A stretch of DNA of 64,000 nt, taken from positions 135,001 through 199,000 of the forward strand of contig CAUYUJ010015719.1 of assembly GCA_963575745.1 (NCBI GenBank). The letters run 5' to 3'. This stretch comes from Prorocentrum cordatum. Taxonomy: Eukaryota; Sar; Dinophyceae; Prorocentrales; Prorocentraceae. Shown here piece by piece: positions 33,568 through 44,929 of this stretch (position 1 is its first letter; each line of letters begins with the position of its first letter). The notes beneath the pieces were generated by a model. The model did not search any database and was not told where the DNA came from. It saw only the letters and a list, made by a program, of their open reading frames with translations. Made by a program: the position numbers and the translations under genes.

Positions 33568-33955
33568 CGGGGGGAGGAGGAGGAGGAGGAGGAGGAGGAG
33601 GAGGAGGAGGAGGAGGAGGAGGAGGAGGAGGAGGAGGAGGAGGAGGAGGAGGAGGAGGAGGAGGAGGAGGAGGAGGAGGAGAGGAGGAGGAGGAGGAGGG
33701 GGGGGGAGGAGGGAGGAGGAGGAGGAGGAGGAGGAGGAGGAGGAGGAGGAGGAGGAGGAGGAGGAGGAGGAGGAGGACGAGGAGAAGGAGGAGGGGGAGG
33801 AGGTAGGATAAGAATTAGAGGAGGAGGAGGAGGAGGAAGAGGCGCAGCGTCATCAAGGAGGAGGAAGAGGAGGATGAGGAGGAGAAGGAGGAAGAAGGAG
33901 AAGGAGGGAGGACGGTGAGGATGAGGCAGGAGGAAGAGGAGGAGGAGGAGGCGTG
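33568..33955. repeat. (GGA)n polypurine tract
   Basis: Almost pure GGA from 33,570 to 33,780, then AAGGAGG variants to about 33,950. Confidence 0.97.
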
Positions 33956-34394
33956 CCGATTCGTCCGAGGGGTCGCACTCACTTCACCGGAGGCGGGGCC
34001 TCGCATCAATCGAGCAGTGGACCGCGGGGAAAGAGAAGCCCGACCGAACAGGAAGGAGCGGCGCGGCGGCGCTCGACGGCAAGAGGCGGGAGCAGGGGTT
34101 GCCACGACAGTTTCTAACATGAGCGCCCCGCCCAAATTCATTAATTAGCGCGGAACCATGCCCCCCCATGAGGCCAAAATGGGGCCAAAACCCTTGTAAA
34201 ATCAATGATTTTGGCTTCCTCGCCGAGGCCGTTTTGGACGCTCTGACACCTCGCTGCCCCCCCCCTCCAGGTCCATTGGGAGGGGGGAGGGGGAGGGGTA
34301 AACCCCTCCCCGACGGGGAAGACGGAGGGGTGGAAGAGGAAACGCTCTAAACCACCGATGCCCAGAGGGCTGGTGGCTAACATGAGCGCCCCGC

Positions 34395-34975
34395 CCGAAT
34401 TCTTCATCCGCCGCACAGCAGCGAACCCATAGTTCATAGTTCGGCGCTCTGTCCTGCCGCCAGCTGGCATCTGTGAGCAAAGACGTAAGAGCCCCAGAAC
34501 GCGTTCTCTTTGACGCTCTGGCGAAGAATCCAGCTCGAATTTCACGGTTTGGCGAAGATAGAACGCGATGATCATCCTGCGTATGGCCACAGGGCGAGCA
34601 TCGCCTGGGGAGGCATGGCCCTGCTTGGTGCCGAGTTCCCCCATGACGAGAACGCGAGCATTGGGGAAGGCGAAGGGGAGAGCGGAGAAGTGAGTGAGAT
34701 GGGGGCATGTCCAACAATGGCACATCGAGCCTTGCGCAGAGCAGCCGAAGTGGCGAGGATGAGGCTTCAGAGCGTGCATCCTGCGGGATGCGATCCAGCC
34801 AGAGCAGAGTATCTTCACCACGCCCCACTGGTGGGCTGGGGGCATCTGCACGAGCTCGCGCCGCAGTGACGGCCAGCGGAGCTCTACATCGGAGAGCACA
34901 TCGGATGATGGCTCCAGCACTTCTAAGCGCTTGGCGCAGTGGTGGAAGCGGACCTGTCGGGAAAACACTGACGTA
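34395..34975 (-). pseudogene. Retrotransposon reverse-transcriptase C-terminal fragment
   Basis: A minus-strand frame that stays open (ORF 34,141-35,298) contains a protein-like core of about 190 residues. It includes WPSLRRELVQMPP, then VKILCSGWIASRRMHA, then H-x3-FGC-x6-C-x-C-x2-C (HPRHFGCSAQGSMCHCWTCP), a zinc-binding motif like that following the reverse transcriptase in dinoflagellate and plant-type non-LTR elements. It continues with VAIRRMIIAFYLRQTVK. The polymerase motifs are absent, and both ends run into simple or unrelated sequence, so this is a 5'-truncated or broken copy. Confidence 0.6.
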
Positions 34976-36085
34976 GACAGAGAGCGACCGGCAGCCCGTT
35001 GACGCCTGGGGTGCTGGCCATCGGGTGCGGCTTGGGCGACTGCTGAGAAGGAGAATAATGAGGAGGAGGAGGAGAAGGAGGAGGAGGGTCGATCCGAAGG
35101 GAGAGGGGGGGCACGAGGGGTATGCAACAACGACTGGCTTCGATCGAAGATGAAGAGGGAGGAGGCGGAGGAGGCGGAGATGGAAGGCAGGGGCTGGAGG
35201 GACCAAGGAGGATGGATGAGGGATGAGAGAAGGAGTGTTGATGGGAAAACGAAGGACGAAGGAGGAAGATGATGATGCGAAGCGCGAGGAAGGCACAACC
35301 GTGCACCCTCAGCGGGCTTGCGCTGATCCTACGCCTTCTTCTGAAGGGCGTCTTAGCTCCGCTGTGCACGCGTGGTGTGTGGAGCTTCAATGTCCGAGGT
35401 GCTCCGAGAAGCGAGAGAGGGAAGGGCGAGGAGGAAGGACCAGGAGGAAGACGCAGACGAGGGAGGGGGGATACACAGAAGGAGTCGAAGAAACTAGGAA
35501 TGGGAGGATGCGGGCATAGGCTGGGGGAACGTGCCCAATGAGGAAGGAGGACGAGGCAGGCAAATGAGGAGGGTAAGGAGGCACGAGGATTCAGGATGAG
35601 GGAGGGGAGAAGGAGCTGGAGGAGGAGAGAACGACGAGGATGGTGGAGAAGGACTGGGGGGAAGAGGCAGAGGAGGGAGAGGAGAGGCGGATTAGGAGGG
35701 GGACGAGGACGTCCACTGTTGGTACCAAGTACCTATAGTCCTGTAGCATGCGCTGCATCAGCGCTTCTATACCCTGGTGCATGCACTGCATCCGTAGTCA
35801 CCTCACTTGGCTCAGTCGAGGCTCGAAGGAACGGGCTATGAGCCTGATGCTGAACGCATTTGCATCGCCGTGCCTTCGTGTGGCCGGGTTTTTCCTCCAC
35901 CTGGCCGCGGGGCATGGGAATGAATTATCTCAACGCTGTGAACCCCCTTTCCCTCGCTCGGGAGCGGCCAAGAGGGGGGTGTCCAAGAGGGGAGGGTGCA
36001 AATCATGGCCGGCGGCATGTGCGCGGCCCAGCGGGGGGGCCAGGGACGTAATGAAAAAAGCAGAGGCGCCATGAGATCTGGCGAA
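34976..36085. other. Purine-rich and mixed DNA, no recognised gene
   Basis: Imperfect GGAGGA/GAAGGA runs to about 35,700, then unique sequence. Weak frames only. Confidence 0.5.
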
Positions 36086-36109
36086 ATATCATGGCCCACG
36101 CCATGATAT
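36086..36109. repeat. Perfect 10-bp-arm palindrome
   Basis: ATATCATGGC-CCAC-GCCATGATAT. Confidence 0.85.
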
Positions 36110-36299
36110 CCCCCCCCCCCTAGTCATCACCCCCCTCTTTGCCGCCCCCGACTCGCTCTCGATCTCTCTCGGATGCCTTCTCCGGGTTCTCCCGCATCCA
36201 CGCCAGCGCCGTGCCGGGGAACGCCGCGGCGTCTACGGCAGGCCAGAACCTGATGACCTCGGGGGGCGTCGGGGCCAGTCTCTGCTGGGCAGCAGACCT

Positions 36300-36380
36300 G
36301 CTTCTCCTCCTTCTCCTCCTCTTCCTCCTCCTCCTCCTCCTCCTCCTCCTCCTCCTCCTCCTCCTCCTCCTCCTCCTCTA
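36300..36380. repeat. (CCT)n microsatellite
   Basis: CTCCTT then CCT units. Confidence 0.97.
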
Positions 36381-36900
36381 CTTTTCAATGGTACACATGA
36401 TGAATACTACTCTTCTGCCACCCCTGACTCTGTCCGGAAGATGCTCGGCCCTCTCCGCGTGCGTTTTTTACACACAGGAGTTCGAATATTGATGATTCTG
36501 GCTTTCGTCTAGAATCCGATTATGTTCGGTGTTTCTTAATTGTATTCCCGCTGCATCGTGTGCCTCGTGTTCGGATCGGCACTTTGCTCCCGTCGTTCAG
36601 AGCGGCGCTCTTGCCAAAGCGCTGGCCACTTTTCTGGATCTGATTTTTTTCATCGTTATCGCCCCCCTCCCTCATTTCCCCTCCTCCGCCTTCCCCATGG
36701 TCCTCCTGCTCCTCCCGATTCTTCCACTCCAGCTCCTCCTACTGCTGTTCGTCCTCATCCACCTCCCTCCTCATCCTCCTCATCTTCCTCCTGCTCATCC
36801 GCCACCTTGTCCTCCAATGTACTTAGCTCCTTGTATCCCGATTGCGCATGACAAGGTAGAGGTCCTCTTGGAATTCCAAATCAATTTTGACGCGCGTCGG
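36381..36900. other. Intervening DNA, no recognised gene
   Basis: AT-richer than most of the window, with scattered CCTCCT runs; no gene recognised. Confidence 0.5.
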
Positions 36901-36902
<2 letters not shown>

Positions 36903-36935
<33 letters not shown>

Positions 36936-36937
36936 AT
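36903..36937. repeat. (TA)n microsatellite
   Basis: About 16 TA units. A second (TA)n lies at about 38,421-38,440. Confidence 0.97.
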
Positions 36938-37089
36938 AATAGAGAGAGATTCCAATTCATATATTTGTATTACCCGGAACCCCACCCCCCCTAAACCGGA
37001 CCCCCCCCCCCCCAAGACACTCCAGACGCCCCTGCCCTCCACCTAACGAACGCCCTGGACGCCCTTTCGGAGTCCTGGCGGCCTTCCGG

Positions 37090-37620
37090 GCAGTTGGACG
37101 CCCCTGCCGATAGGAGCCCACGGGCCCAAAACGGGCCCCGAGACGGCCCATCAGCGCTCAAAGAGAACCCAATATGGTTTCAAGACGGCCCACGAGCCCG
37201 CCAAGACGGTCCAAGAGGCTCCGAAAGGGACCCCCAAGAGCCCCAAATCGTCCCATTCCCTGAGGAAACGTACGCTTTTGAAGATATTCGCTTTTTCCGC
37301 CTTCACAGCGTCATCCCCAGAGACTCTCAATATCGCCCCAGGACGGCCTCCGAAGCCTCTATGAGCGGCCCAAGGCGGCCCAAAAGAGCTCCAAGACGGA
37401 TCAAGAGAAGCCCAAGGCGGCCCAAGAGGGGCCCCAGAGGGCCCCGAGAACTCCCAAGAGAGCCCCAAGAGAGCCACGGGAGGCCCCCAAGAGAGTCCCA
37501 AGAGGGCCCCCGAAAAGCCCCTGGCCAGCCCGGCCTCCCAAAACGGCCACCAGAGGGTTCCGGGACGGCCCAAGATGGCTCCAAGACGGCCCAAAACAGC
37601 CCCAACAGGAGTCCTCTGGT
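37090..37620. repeat. CCCAAGA-type array, locus 3
   Basis: Same unit as at 3.7 kb, with an AT-rich linker at about 37,253-37,320 containing GAGGAAACGTACGCTTTTG. Confidence 0.85.
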
Positions 37621-37869
37621 ACGGGGGGTCACCAGGAGCTCAAACGCGAGCCCACACCGCTCCAATATAGTTTTCAGCAATTCTCTTAAACTCCACGATG
37701 CCGTCGTTCGCAGGACGGTGGTTCGAAAGGACCTCAGAAGCCCCACACGCGTCCAGGACCCCTCCAGGCATTCAGGAAGCGACCACTCGTCAGGTTGAAA
37801 AAGGGAGCTGCCTTCCAGGCGCGTACATGTTCCGACGTTTATTTTGTCCCTGTTGTAAAATACGATGGC

Positions 37870-37871
37870 GT

Positions 37872-37919
<48 letters not shown>

Positions 37920-37930
37920 TTCGTCGTCGT
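37870..37930. repeat. (GTC)n microsatellite
   Basis: About 18 GTC units. Confidence 0.97.
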
Positions 37931-38616
37931 TGTCCTGGAAACGAGTGTTTCGCACACGGAGACTCTGGACGAGTTCGCTCGGATCTACTGCACTTCGTCG
38001 GCGTTCGAAGGGACCATTCTCTACTTACTCCAAAGCGGGGCTCCACCAACGGAGGAGGCGAACGAGGAGGAACGGAGGAGGAAAAAATGAGTAAGGATAA
38101 GAGGTGGCGAATAACAAACCAAGCGGCATTCTTTCCATACCTCCTCCCATGAGGGGCGGACCACTGACAAAGAGGTCAACGGGAGGAGGATGTCAACGGG
38201 ACGATTCAAACGAGTCAACGGAAAGAGCAAATGAGGACACAACCGTCACTTGCTGTCATGCACTGCTGCCGCACTCGGCGCTATTCCATTTCGAACCCAT
38301 CGACGCCAATCCTCCTGTTTACACCGCCGCTCAACGGAATATTTGCCCTTTCCGGCTCTTATTGCTTTTCCGAGAAGCGTCCAGAACAAGGCACATGGCG
38401 CGAAGCGCCAATGCAGCCTTGTATATATATATATATATACACACATACTTACAAGCATATGTATACGGAGGTGAGGGGGTGAGATCGAAGTGGAACGGAG
38501 AGCCCCCCTACCGGGAAATCCGCCGACCCTGTCGGCGTGTGTGAGGGGCTTTTCCGTTCGAGCCGTCATCTCCGTCATTCTTTGTACTCGTCGTCTCTGT
38601 CCTTCCCTTTCCCTGG
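37931..38616. other. Unique DNA, no recognised gene
   Basis: Contains (TA)n at 38,421; the short frames are not recognised. Confidence 0.5.
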
Positions 38617-39290
38617 GAGACCTCTTCCCCTGGGCTCCAGCCAAGCCGACCTTGAGCAACCTCGTAATTGAGTCGAAGGGAAGCCCCTTCCCTTTGATCC
38701 CTCCCCCGCCGGGAGGGGGGGGGGTAGCGACCCCCCCCCCGGGTCAGATACGACGCCCCCCCCTGGGACTCCTCTTCCCCTGGGCTCCAGCCAAGCCGAC
38801 CTTGAGCAACCTCGTAATTGAGTCGAAGGGAAGCCCCTTCCCTTTGATCCCTCCCCCGCCGGGAGGGGGGGGGGTAGCGACCCCCCCCCCGGGTCAGATA
38901 CGACGCCCCCCCCTGGGACTCCTCTTCCCCTGGGCTCCAGCCAAGCCGACCTTGAGCAACCTCGTAATTGAGTCGAAGGGAAGCCCCTTCCCTTTGATCC
39001 CTCCCCCGCCGGGAGGGGGGGGGGGGTAGCGACCCCCCCCCCCGGGTCAGATACGACGCCCCCCCCTGGGACTCCTCTTCCCCTGGGCTCCAGCCAAGCC
39101 GACCTTGAGCAACCTCGTAATTGAGTCGAAGGGAAGCCCCTTCCCTTTCATTCCTCCCCCGCCGGGAGGGGGGGGGGGTAGCGGGGGGGGTAGCGACCCC
39201 CCCCCCGAGTCAGATACGACGCCCCCCCCCCGTACCGACCTTGAGCAACGTCGTCATTGAGTCGAAGGGAAGCCCCTTCCCTTTCCCTTC
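38617..39290. repeat. 150-bp minisatellite, ~5 copies
   Basis: CCAAGCCGACCTTGAGCAAC at 38,641, 38,791, 38,941 and 39,093, with a diverged copy from about 39,230. Copies 1-3 look essentially identical. Each holds a G8-12 run facing a C8-10 run (GGGAGGGGGG...GTAGCGACCCCCCCC). As 150 is divisible by three, a frame from 38,490 reads through three copies as a 50-aa repeat; the fourth copy is 152 bp and breaks it. Confidence 0.95.
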
Positions 39291-39589
39291 CCCGACGGGG
39301 GGGGGAGAGGAGGTCCCGGGGGGGGTCCCGGGGGAGTCCCGGGGAAGTCCCGGGTCAGATACGACACCTCCCTCCCCCACCTTCTCGTCCTTCTCCCCGT
39401 TCCCCCAAACCATCCCACAGCCCGTGCCTCTTGCTGCGCATTGCGAACAGGGTCGGCGGCACCGGCCGTCAGGCCTTCGCAATCGATTTCGGTTTCGTGT
39501 TCGTGCGTGCCGTGTGCGCGGGCGAGGCGAAGCTGCGTGGGCGGGCGAGAGGAAAGTCTCCTGTGGCTGAGGCGCGGCTGGACCAAATG

Positions 39590-39809
39590 TGTCTCTTCCG
39601 GGCGGCCGGTGGCGCGCGGTGTCCCGCCGGTGTCCCGCTGGTGCCCCGTCGGTGTCCCTGTGGCTGAGGCGCGGCCGGACCAAATGTGTCTCTTCCGGGC
39701 GGCCGGTGGCGCGCGGTGTCCCGCCGAAGTCCCGCCGGTGTCCCGCCGGTGTCCCGCCGGTGTCCCGCGGTGCCCCGCGGTGTCCCGCCGGTGTCCCGCG
39801 GTGTCCCGC

Positions 39810-39810
<1 letters not shown>
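39590..39810. repeat. GTGTCCCGCCG short tandem repeat
   Basis: GGTGTCCCGCCGGTGTCCCG units, partly duplicated as a block (GCGGCCGGACCAAATGTGTC type sequence at 39,570 and 39,670). Confidence 0.9.
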
Positions 39811-39885
<75 letters not shown>

Positions 39886-40453
39886 ATGATAATGATGGTG
39901 ATGCTGATGATGATGCTGCTGATGATGATGACGATGATGATGATGGTGATGCTGATGATGATGATGATGATGATGAGGACGATGATGATGATGATGATAT
40001 GATGATGATGGTGTCCCGATGATGATGATGCTGATGTCGATGATGATGATGCTGATGGTGTCCCGATGATGAGGATGATGATGATCATGATGATTATGTT
40101 GATGATCATGATGATGACGATGATGGTGTCCCGATGATGATGAGTATGATGATGTTGATGTTGATGATGCTGATTATGATTGTGTCCCGATGATGATGAT
40201 GTTGATGATGATGAGGTTGATGATGATTATGGCGTCCCGATGATGATGATTATTCTGATGGTGATGATGATGTTGATGATGATGGCGTCCCGATGGTGAT
40301 GATGATGATGATGATGATGATGATGTTGTTGATGCTGATGTTGGTAACGATGATGATGGTGCCCCGATGATGACGATGATGATGATGCTGATCATGATGT
40401 TGATGATGCTGATGATGTCGATGATGAGGATGAGATGATGATGGTGTCCCGAA

Positions 40454-40488
<35 letters not shown>

Positions 40489-40790
40489 CGATGGTGATTA
40501 TGATGGTGTCCCGATGATGATGCTGCTGCTGATGATGATGACGATGACTGTGTCCCGATGCTGCTGCTGCTGATGATGATGATGATGTTGATCATGATGA
40601 TGATGATGATGATGATGACGATGGTGATTATGATGGTGTCCCGATGATGATGCTGCTGCTGATGATGATGATGATGATGTTGGTGTTGATGATGAGGACG
40701 GTGTCCCGATTATGATGGTGTTGGTGATGATGATGTTGATGTTGATGTTGTTGTTGATGATGATGATGACGTTGATTGTGATAGCGGTTG
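39811..40790. repeat. (GAT)n array with GTGTCCCGAT interruptions
   Basis: About 1 kb of GAT with GCT and GTT variants. GGTGTCCCGATGATGAT recurs many times, joining the preceding GTGTCCC repeat to the GAT repeat as a composite unit. Confidence 0.97.
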
Positions 40791-40794
40791 TGCT

Positions 40795-40995
40795 ATCGAT
40801 AGTGAGATCGATAGTGAGACCGAATGTGAAACCGATTGTGAGATCGATTGTGAGATCGATTGTGAGATCGATAGTCAGATCAATTGTGAGATAGATCGAG
40901 TGAGATCGATTGTGAGATCGATCGAGGGAGATCGATCGAGCGAGACCGATACTGAGATCGATAGTGAGATCGATAGTGAGACCGATCGAGTGAGA
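40795..40995. repeat. 12-bp TGTGAGATCGAT array
   Basis: About 15 units of TGTGAGATCGAT / AGTGAGATCGAT, giving a GATC site about every 12 bp. Confidence 0.95.
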
Positions 40996-41079
40996 CGTTG
41001 GTTCCTCCCCCCCCCGAACCTCCTTATCACCCGAAGGGTGGTCGTATAGGTATGTATATAGATATGGTCACGCGCAAGC

Positions 41080-41928
41080 TGCGTACACTGGAGGACGAGG
41101 TGGCGGATGAGCAGGAGGAAGATGAGGAGGATGAGCTCAACACTGCCTGCATGACCATACCTCGTCGCACTTTCGGCGAGCCTCGATCCTGCCGCGTGGA
41201 ACGCTGCGGCAGGGAGCTGCGACCTGCTCTGCGCCCGCCTGCGATCGAGCGCATCATAGCCGGAATGTGCTTGAAGTACTGCGGACGTCTTGTTGTTCCA
41301 GAGCGCTCGCAGGGCTCCCCTCGCGCTCCTGCGTGCGCGCCCCCAGGGGCAGACACTCCGGTGGGCTCTTGCGCTCCAGCGGGATGCCGAGTGGCTTCGG
41401 CAGCACTGCTGCCCAGACCTGCCCGCAGCCAGCGGAGGTCCCGAAGGATGGATGCGCATGATGCTCGTCGACAGCAGCTGGAAATCGCTTGCCGATCGGT
41501 TGCTTTTCTGCGACTCGGTTTGCGACGTCCGCGCTGCTCCCAAGCCCACTCCGGGGCGCGAGGCGCTCGTGCGTCATCGTGGCGACGCCTTTCTTTCCGA
41601 GCAGGCGCTCCGAAGCCACCAGCGAATTAAACACGGCGCGCGGCTTGAGATTCGACGGTATTTGGCCGGCTCCAGATGCCTAGCTTGTGGAACTGAGTTT
41701 AATCAGCGACTCAGGTTGATGTCCCATGTCTCTGACTCGCGCCGCCCGCGTTGCAAAGAATGGATCTTTAAGCACTGTAAGCCCCTTACAGATTCAGCAG
41801 TGCGCGCATTGGACGAGGTTGGCAGGGAGCTTCGCCGCAATGCTCAACGAGCTGGCCACAGCCACCACTTAGCTGTGGGTCCCGCCAAAACTGCGGCAGG
41901 TCGCATTGTTGGCCGAGCGGCTCACTGA
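41080..41928 (+). pseudogene. Non-LTR retrotransposon C-terminal zinc-finger fragment
   Basis: The main frame (about 41,300-41,928) reads WALALQRDAEWLRQHCCPDLP, then WMRMMLVDSSWKSLADRLL, then AFLSEQALRSHQRIKHGAR, GSRCLACGTEFNQRLRLMSH and a charged tail to a TGA at 41,926. This order (W/LP/W-K helix region, then paired C2H2-like fingers with ALRSHQRIKH) is that of reverse-transcriptase polyprotein C-termini common in dinoflagellate genomes. The first finger has lost its two cysteines (VRHRGDAF); the second keeps CLAC and H. Upstream, AGMCLKYCGRLVVPERSQG lies in another phase, so at least one frameshift separates the parts. A dead copy. Confidence 0.65.
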
Positions 41929-42224
41929 TTTGCTGTGCGGAGAGCATTGCCGGATCATGTAGTACAGTGGTCATGTGATCTTTTCTGTCTGCTCCTCTCG
42001 CCTACACACATATTAATCCAAATTTCAATAACTTGGGACTGTAAGTCCTCGCGCAAGATTTGTATTTATATACATACATGCATACATACACATATATGCT
42101 TACATAACCAAGTACAATGGGAAGACATGGGTGGGAGGGGTAGGATGTCAGGTAGGGTGCGCGGGCGCCTCGCACATAGGTTTGCAGACGCCCCCGCGCT
42201 CCCCCCCCCCCTCCGGAGCCCAGA

Positions 42225-42770
42225 AGACGGCCCCAAACAGGACTGCTTGAAGTCCTCCCCGGGTCTGCCCCAGACCGCACAAGAATGCAAGTGGGTCGCG
42301 CTCTGGGCTTCCGAAACGCTCGTCAACAGCCCCAGGCTGCCTCCAGACGGCTGAAGAAGCTCTTTGGACGCCTCGACAAGGCACCCAGGGGAGCCCGAAG
42401 AGGGCGCCACAAAGCAACAGCCAACGATTTTGCTGTGGTTTTGTATCCATTTCGGTGTTCTCGCTTGTTCTACCTTTCGACCGGCCAAGACGGCCGAACA
42501 GGCCCCCAAGATTGCCACAAGACGGCCGAAGAGGCACCCCAAGACGGCCCACGAAGCCCTTCAAGAGGGCCAAAGACGCACCCAAGAACGTGTCAAGAGA
42601 GACCCCCAAGTAGCAAGGACATCCAACTGGCCACCAAGAGACTCTGAAAGCCCCCCTGACGCGCCTGAAAGGCCCCGAGAGGCCCCAGAGAGGCCCAGAG
42701 AGGTTCCGAACATGGCTCCAAGGGGCGCCCGAGAAGCCTCCCAAGAGAGGGGCACAAAAGAGGAAGAGGG
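42225..42770. repeat. CCCAAGA-type array, locus 4
   Basis: AAGACGGCC / CCCAAG units with an AT-rich linker at about 42,420-42,480. Confidence 0.8.
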
Positions 42771-42777
42771 ATGAACG

Positions 42778-43285
42778 AGGAGGAGGAGGAGGAGGAGGAG
42801 GAGGAGAAGCAGGAGGAGGAAGCTGAATCATAACATCCCTGGCCGCCCGTTGGGCTGCTCGTTCTCTGTCCGTCGGCCTGCGCCTGTGTCTCCGTCCGAC
42901 TGGGGAGCACGAACAGAGCAGCCGGCCAGTGGGCAGTCGTCGGACCCGCGCTCCGAGGCGCCGCGACGAAGAGAAACGCCACGCCACGCTGCAACCGTTT
43001 CCTACGATTCCGGCGTCCAGGGCGATGCCGGCGTCCGCGGAGGCAATCGGCGAGAGAGCGGCCTGCGACGGACAAGCACCGGTCCTGGTCCTGAGGATGC
43101 GGACGGGAGCTCCAGTGGGGAGGAGGAGGAGGAGGAGGAGGAGGAGCAGGAGGAGGGGGGAGGAGGAGGAGGAGAGGAGGAGGAGAGGAGGAGGAGGAGG
43201 AGCAGGAGGAGGAAGAGGAGGAGGAGGAGGACGAGGAGGAGGAAGAGGAGGAGGAGGAGGAGGAGGAGGACGAGGAGGAGGTCGT
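42778..43285. repeat. (GGA)n tracts
   Basis: GGA at 42,778-42,825 and 43,120-43,285, separated by unique sequence. Confidence 0.95.
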
Positions 43286-43431
43286 GGAACGAACAACATA
43301 TGCACGGCGACGAGAGCTTGGGCATGGGAGGGGAGCAGGTCGCGGCGCCCAGAATTCAGACCGCGACGTCGGGAAGCACATCTGCTGTGTCGGAAGCCGG
43401 GGTCGCTCCGCCGGAAGGCCAGTCTCGCCCC

Positions 43432-43670
43432 CAGGAGGAGGAGGAATAAAAGGAGCAGGAGGAGGAGGAGGAGGAGGAGGAGGAGGAGGAGGAGGAGGAG
43501 GAGGAGGAGGAGGAGGAGGGAGGAGGGAGGTGGAGGAGGAGGAGGAGGGAGGAGGAGGAAGGGGAGGAGGAGGAGGAGGAGGAGGAGGAGGAGGAGGAGG
43601 AGGAGGAGGAGGAGGAGAGGAGGAGGAGGAGGAGGAGGAGGAGGAGGAGGAGGAGGAGGAGGAGGAATGG
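43432..43670. repeat. (GGA)n polypurine tract
   Basis: Nearly uninterrupted GGA. A (CCT)n run of the opposite polarity follows at 43,867-43,912. Confidence 0.97.
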
Positions 43671-44039
43671 GGGGGCCACGAGGCGCCAGGCTCCGTCTCC
43701 GCCCCTGCGCGCCTCGGCTCCCGCCCCCGCCCGCGCCTCCGCCCAGGCCCGGCTGCCCTGCCTCCAAGCTGCCCGGCCCGTCTGCGGGCACCTGCCTGTC
43801 GGCCTGCGTCCGTCCCGGGGTCCTCACACGCCTTCCTTTCAATGCTGGCCGTCTGTGCTTGCATCCCTCCTCCTCCTCCTCCTCCTCCTCCTCCTCCTCC
43901 TCCTCCTCCTGCCCATCCCAGTCCCACACAGCCGACGGATGTCGTGTCGTGTCTGCTCCGTTGGTAGCCCCATCTTCTGTCAGATGGCATGGTCCCGTCT
44001 TGTCCTGGGCCATGCGCTCTTGCATATAGAGGATCGCCG

Positions 44040-44512
44040 CAGCGGCCCCGGCGAAACGCTATGCCTTGCGATTGGATAGCGTGTGTCGCTCCGCTCCGCG
44101 GGGCGGGAGGCTCGGAAAGGCTCTGGACGTTGAAGCCTGAGGATGGGGAAGTGGATAGTGCGTCGCGCCAAGGCGCGGTGGGCCCGAGCTCGCGAAGCGA
44201 CACGCTATCCAAAAGTTCCTGACCGTAGTGCGTAACATCATACGCTGGAGGCCAATCCACAAGAAACCTTCCACAAGAAACCCAACCCTGAGACCCCAGG
44301 ACGTCCATGGATTTTTGGTGCGGGGTCTTCGCGCTCTCCACAGAAAACTATCGAAACCCAAGAGACCCAGGGCACCCTGGAGGCAAACAGGGTATTTCTT
44401 GGCATGGGTCCCCACCGTAGTGTGTCACGCCAAGACGCGGTGGGCCCGAACTCGCGAAACGACACGTTATCCAACAGTTCCTGGCCGTGGTGCATAACAT
44501 CATGTTTGCCTG
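44040..44512. repeat. Composite repeat: GCGACACGCTAT modules around a dispersed ~175-bp unit
   Basis: An ~83-bp direct repeat (GCGGTGGGCCCGA.CTCGCGAA, CGACACG.TATCCAA.AGTTC) occurs at 44,161-44,243 and 44,427-44,512. Between them lies GGAGGCCAATCCACAAGAAA to CTTGGCATGGGTCCCCAC, which recurs in the same orientation at 53,990-54,168. Confidence 0.8.
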
Positions 44513-44632
44513 GTTTGGACGCAATCTATGTTCCGGCCCTCCTCATGGGGGGCCACCAGGCTCCGGGGCTTGGGTTTTTTGCTCCCTGCCCCAATTCAAA
44601 TGTTTCAAGTCTCCCATGCTGTAGCCCTACTT

Positions 44633-44798
44633 TCAAGCCGGGCGTGTCCTCCTACATGCGGTTTATGGACGAAACACAACACATGACAAACAAAAATGCT
44701 CAAACATTGCCAAAAAATAGTCGACAAATCGTCCCTGGACTATTTCTTGACAATTTTTGAATAGTCCTCGTGTAGAGGGAGGGACATGCCCGACTGAA
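44633..44798 (+). mobile_element. MITE copy C (166 bp, perfect TSD)
   Basis: Starts TCAAGCCGGGCGTGTCC and ends GGGACATGCCCGACTGAA. CCCTACTT at 44,625 and again at 44,799 is a perfect 8-bp target-site duplication. The interior is AT-rich (AAAAATAGTCGACAAATCG). Confidence 0.9.
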
Positions 44799-44929
44799 CC
44801 CTACTTCCTACTTCCAAGCGTGAACTGTTGAAGTCCGCGCGAGAGGGGGCAGCCCCGAGTCGTCCAATGTTCACCACGCCCAGAGCGCGTTGGCTGCCTT
44901 CCTGCTGGGCCGTGGGGCACGAAGGAGAT

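Noticed and set aside
34200-34230. Second spliced-leader relic (ATTTTGGCT at about 34,208)
   Set aside because: Only 9 nt match, the 3' CAAG is absent and no gene follows in that orientation.
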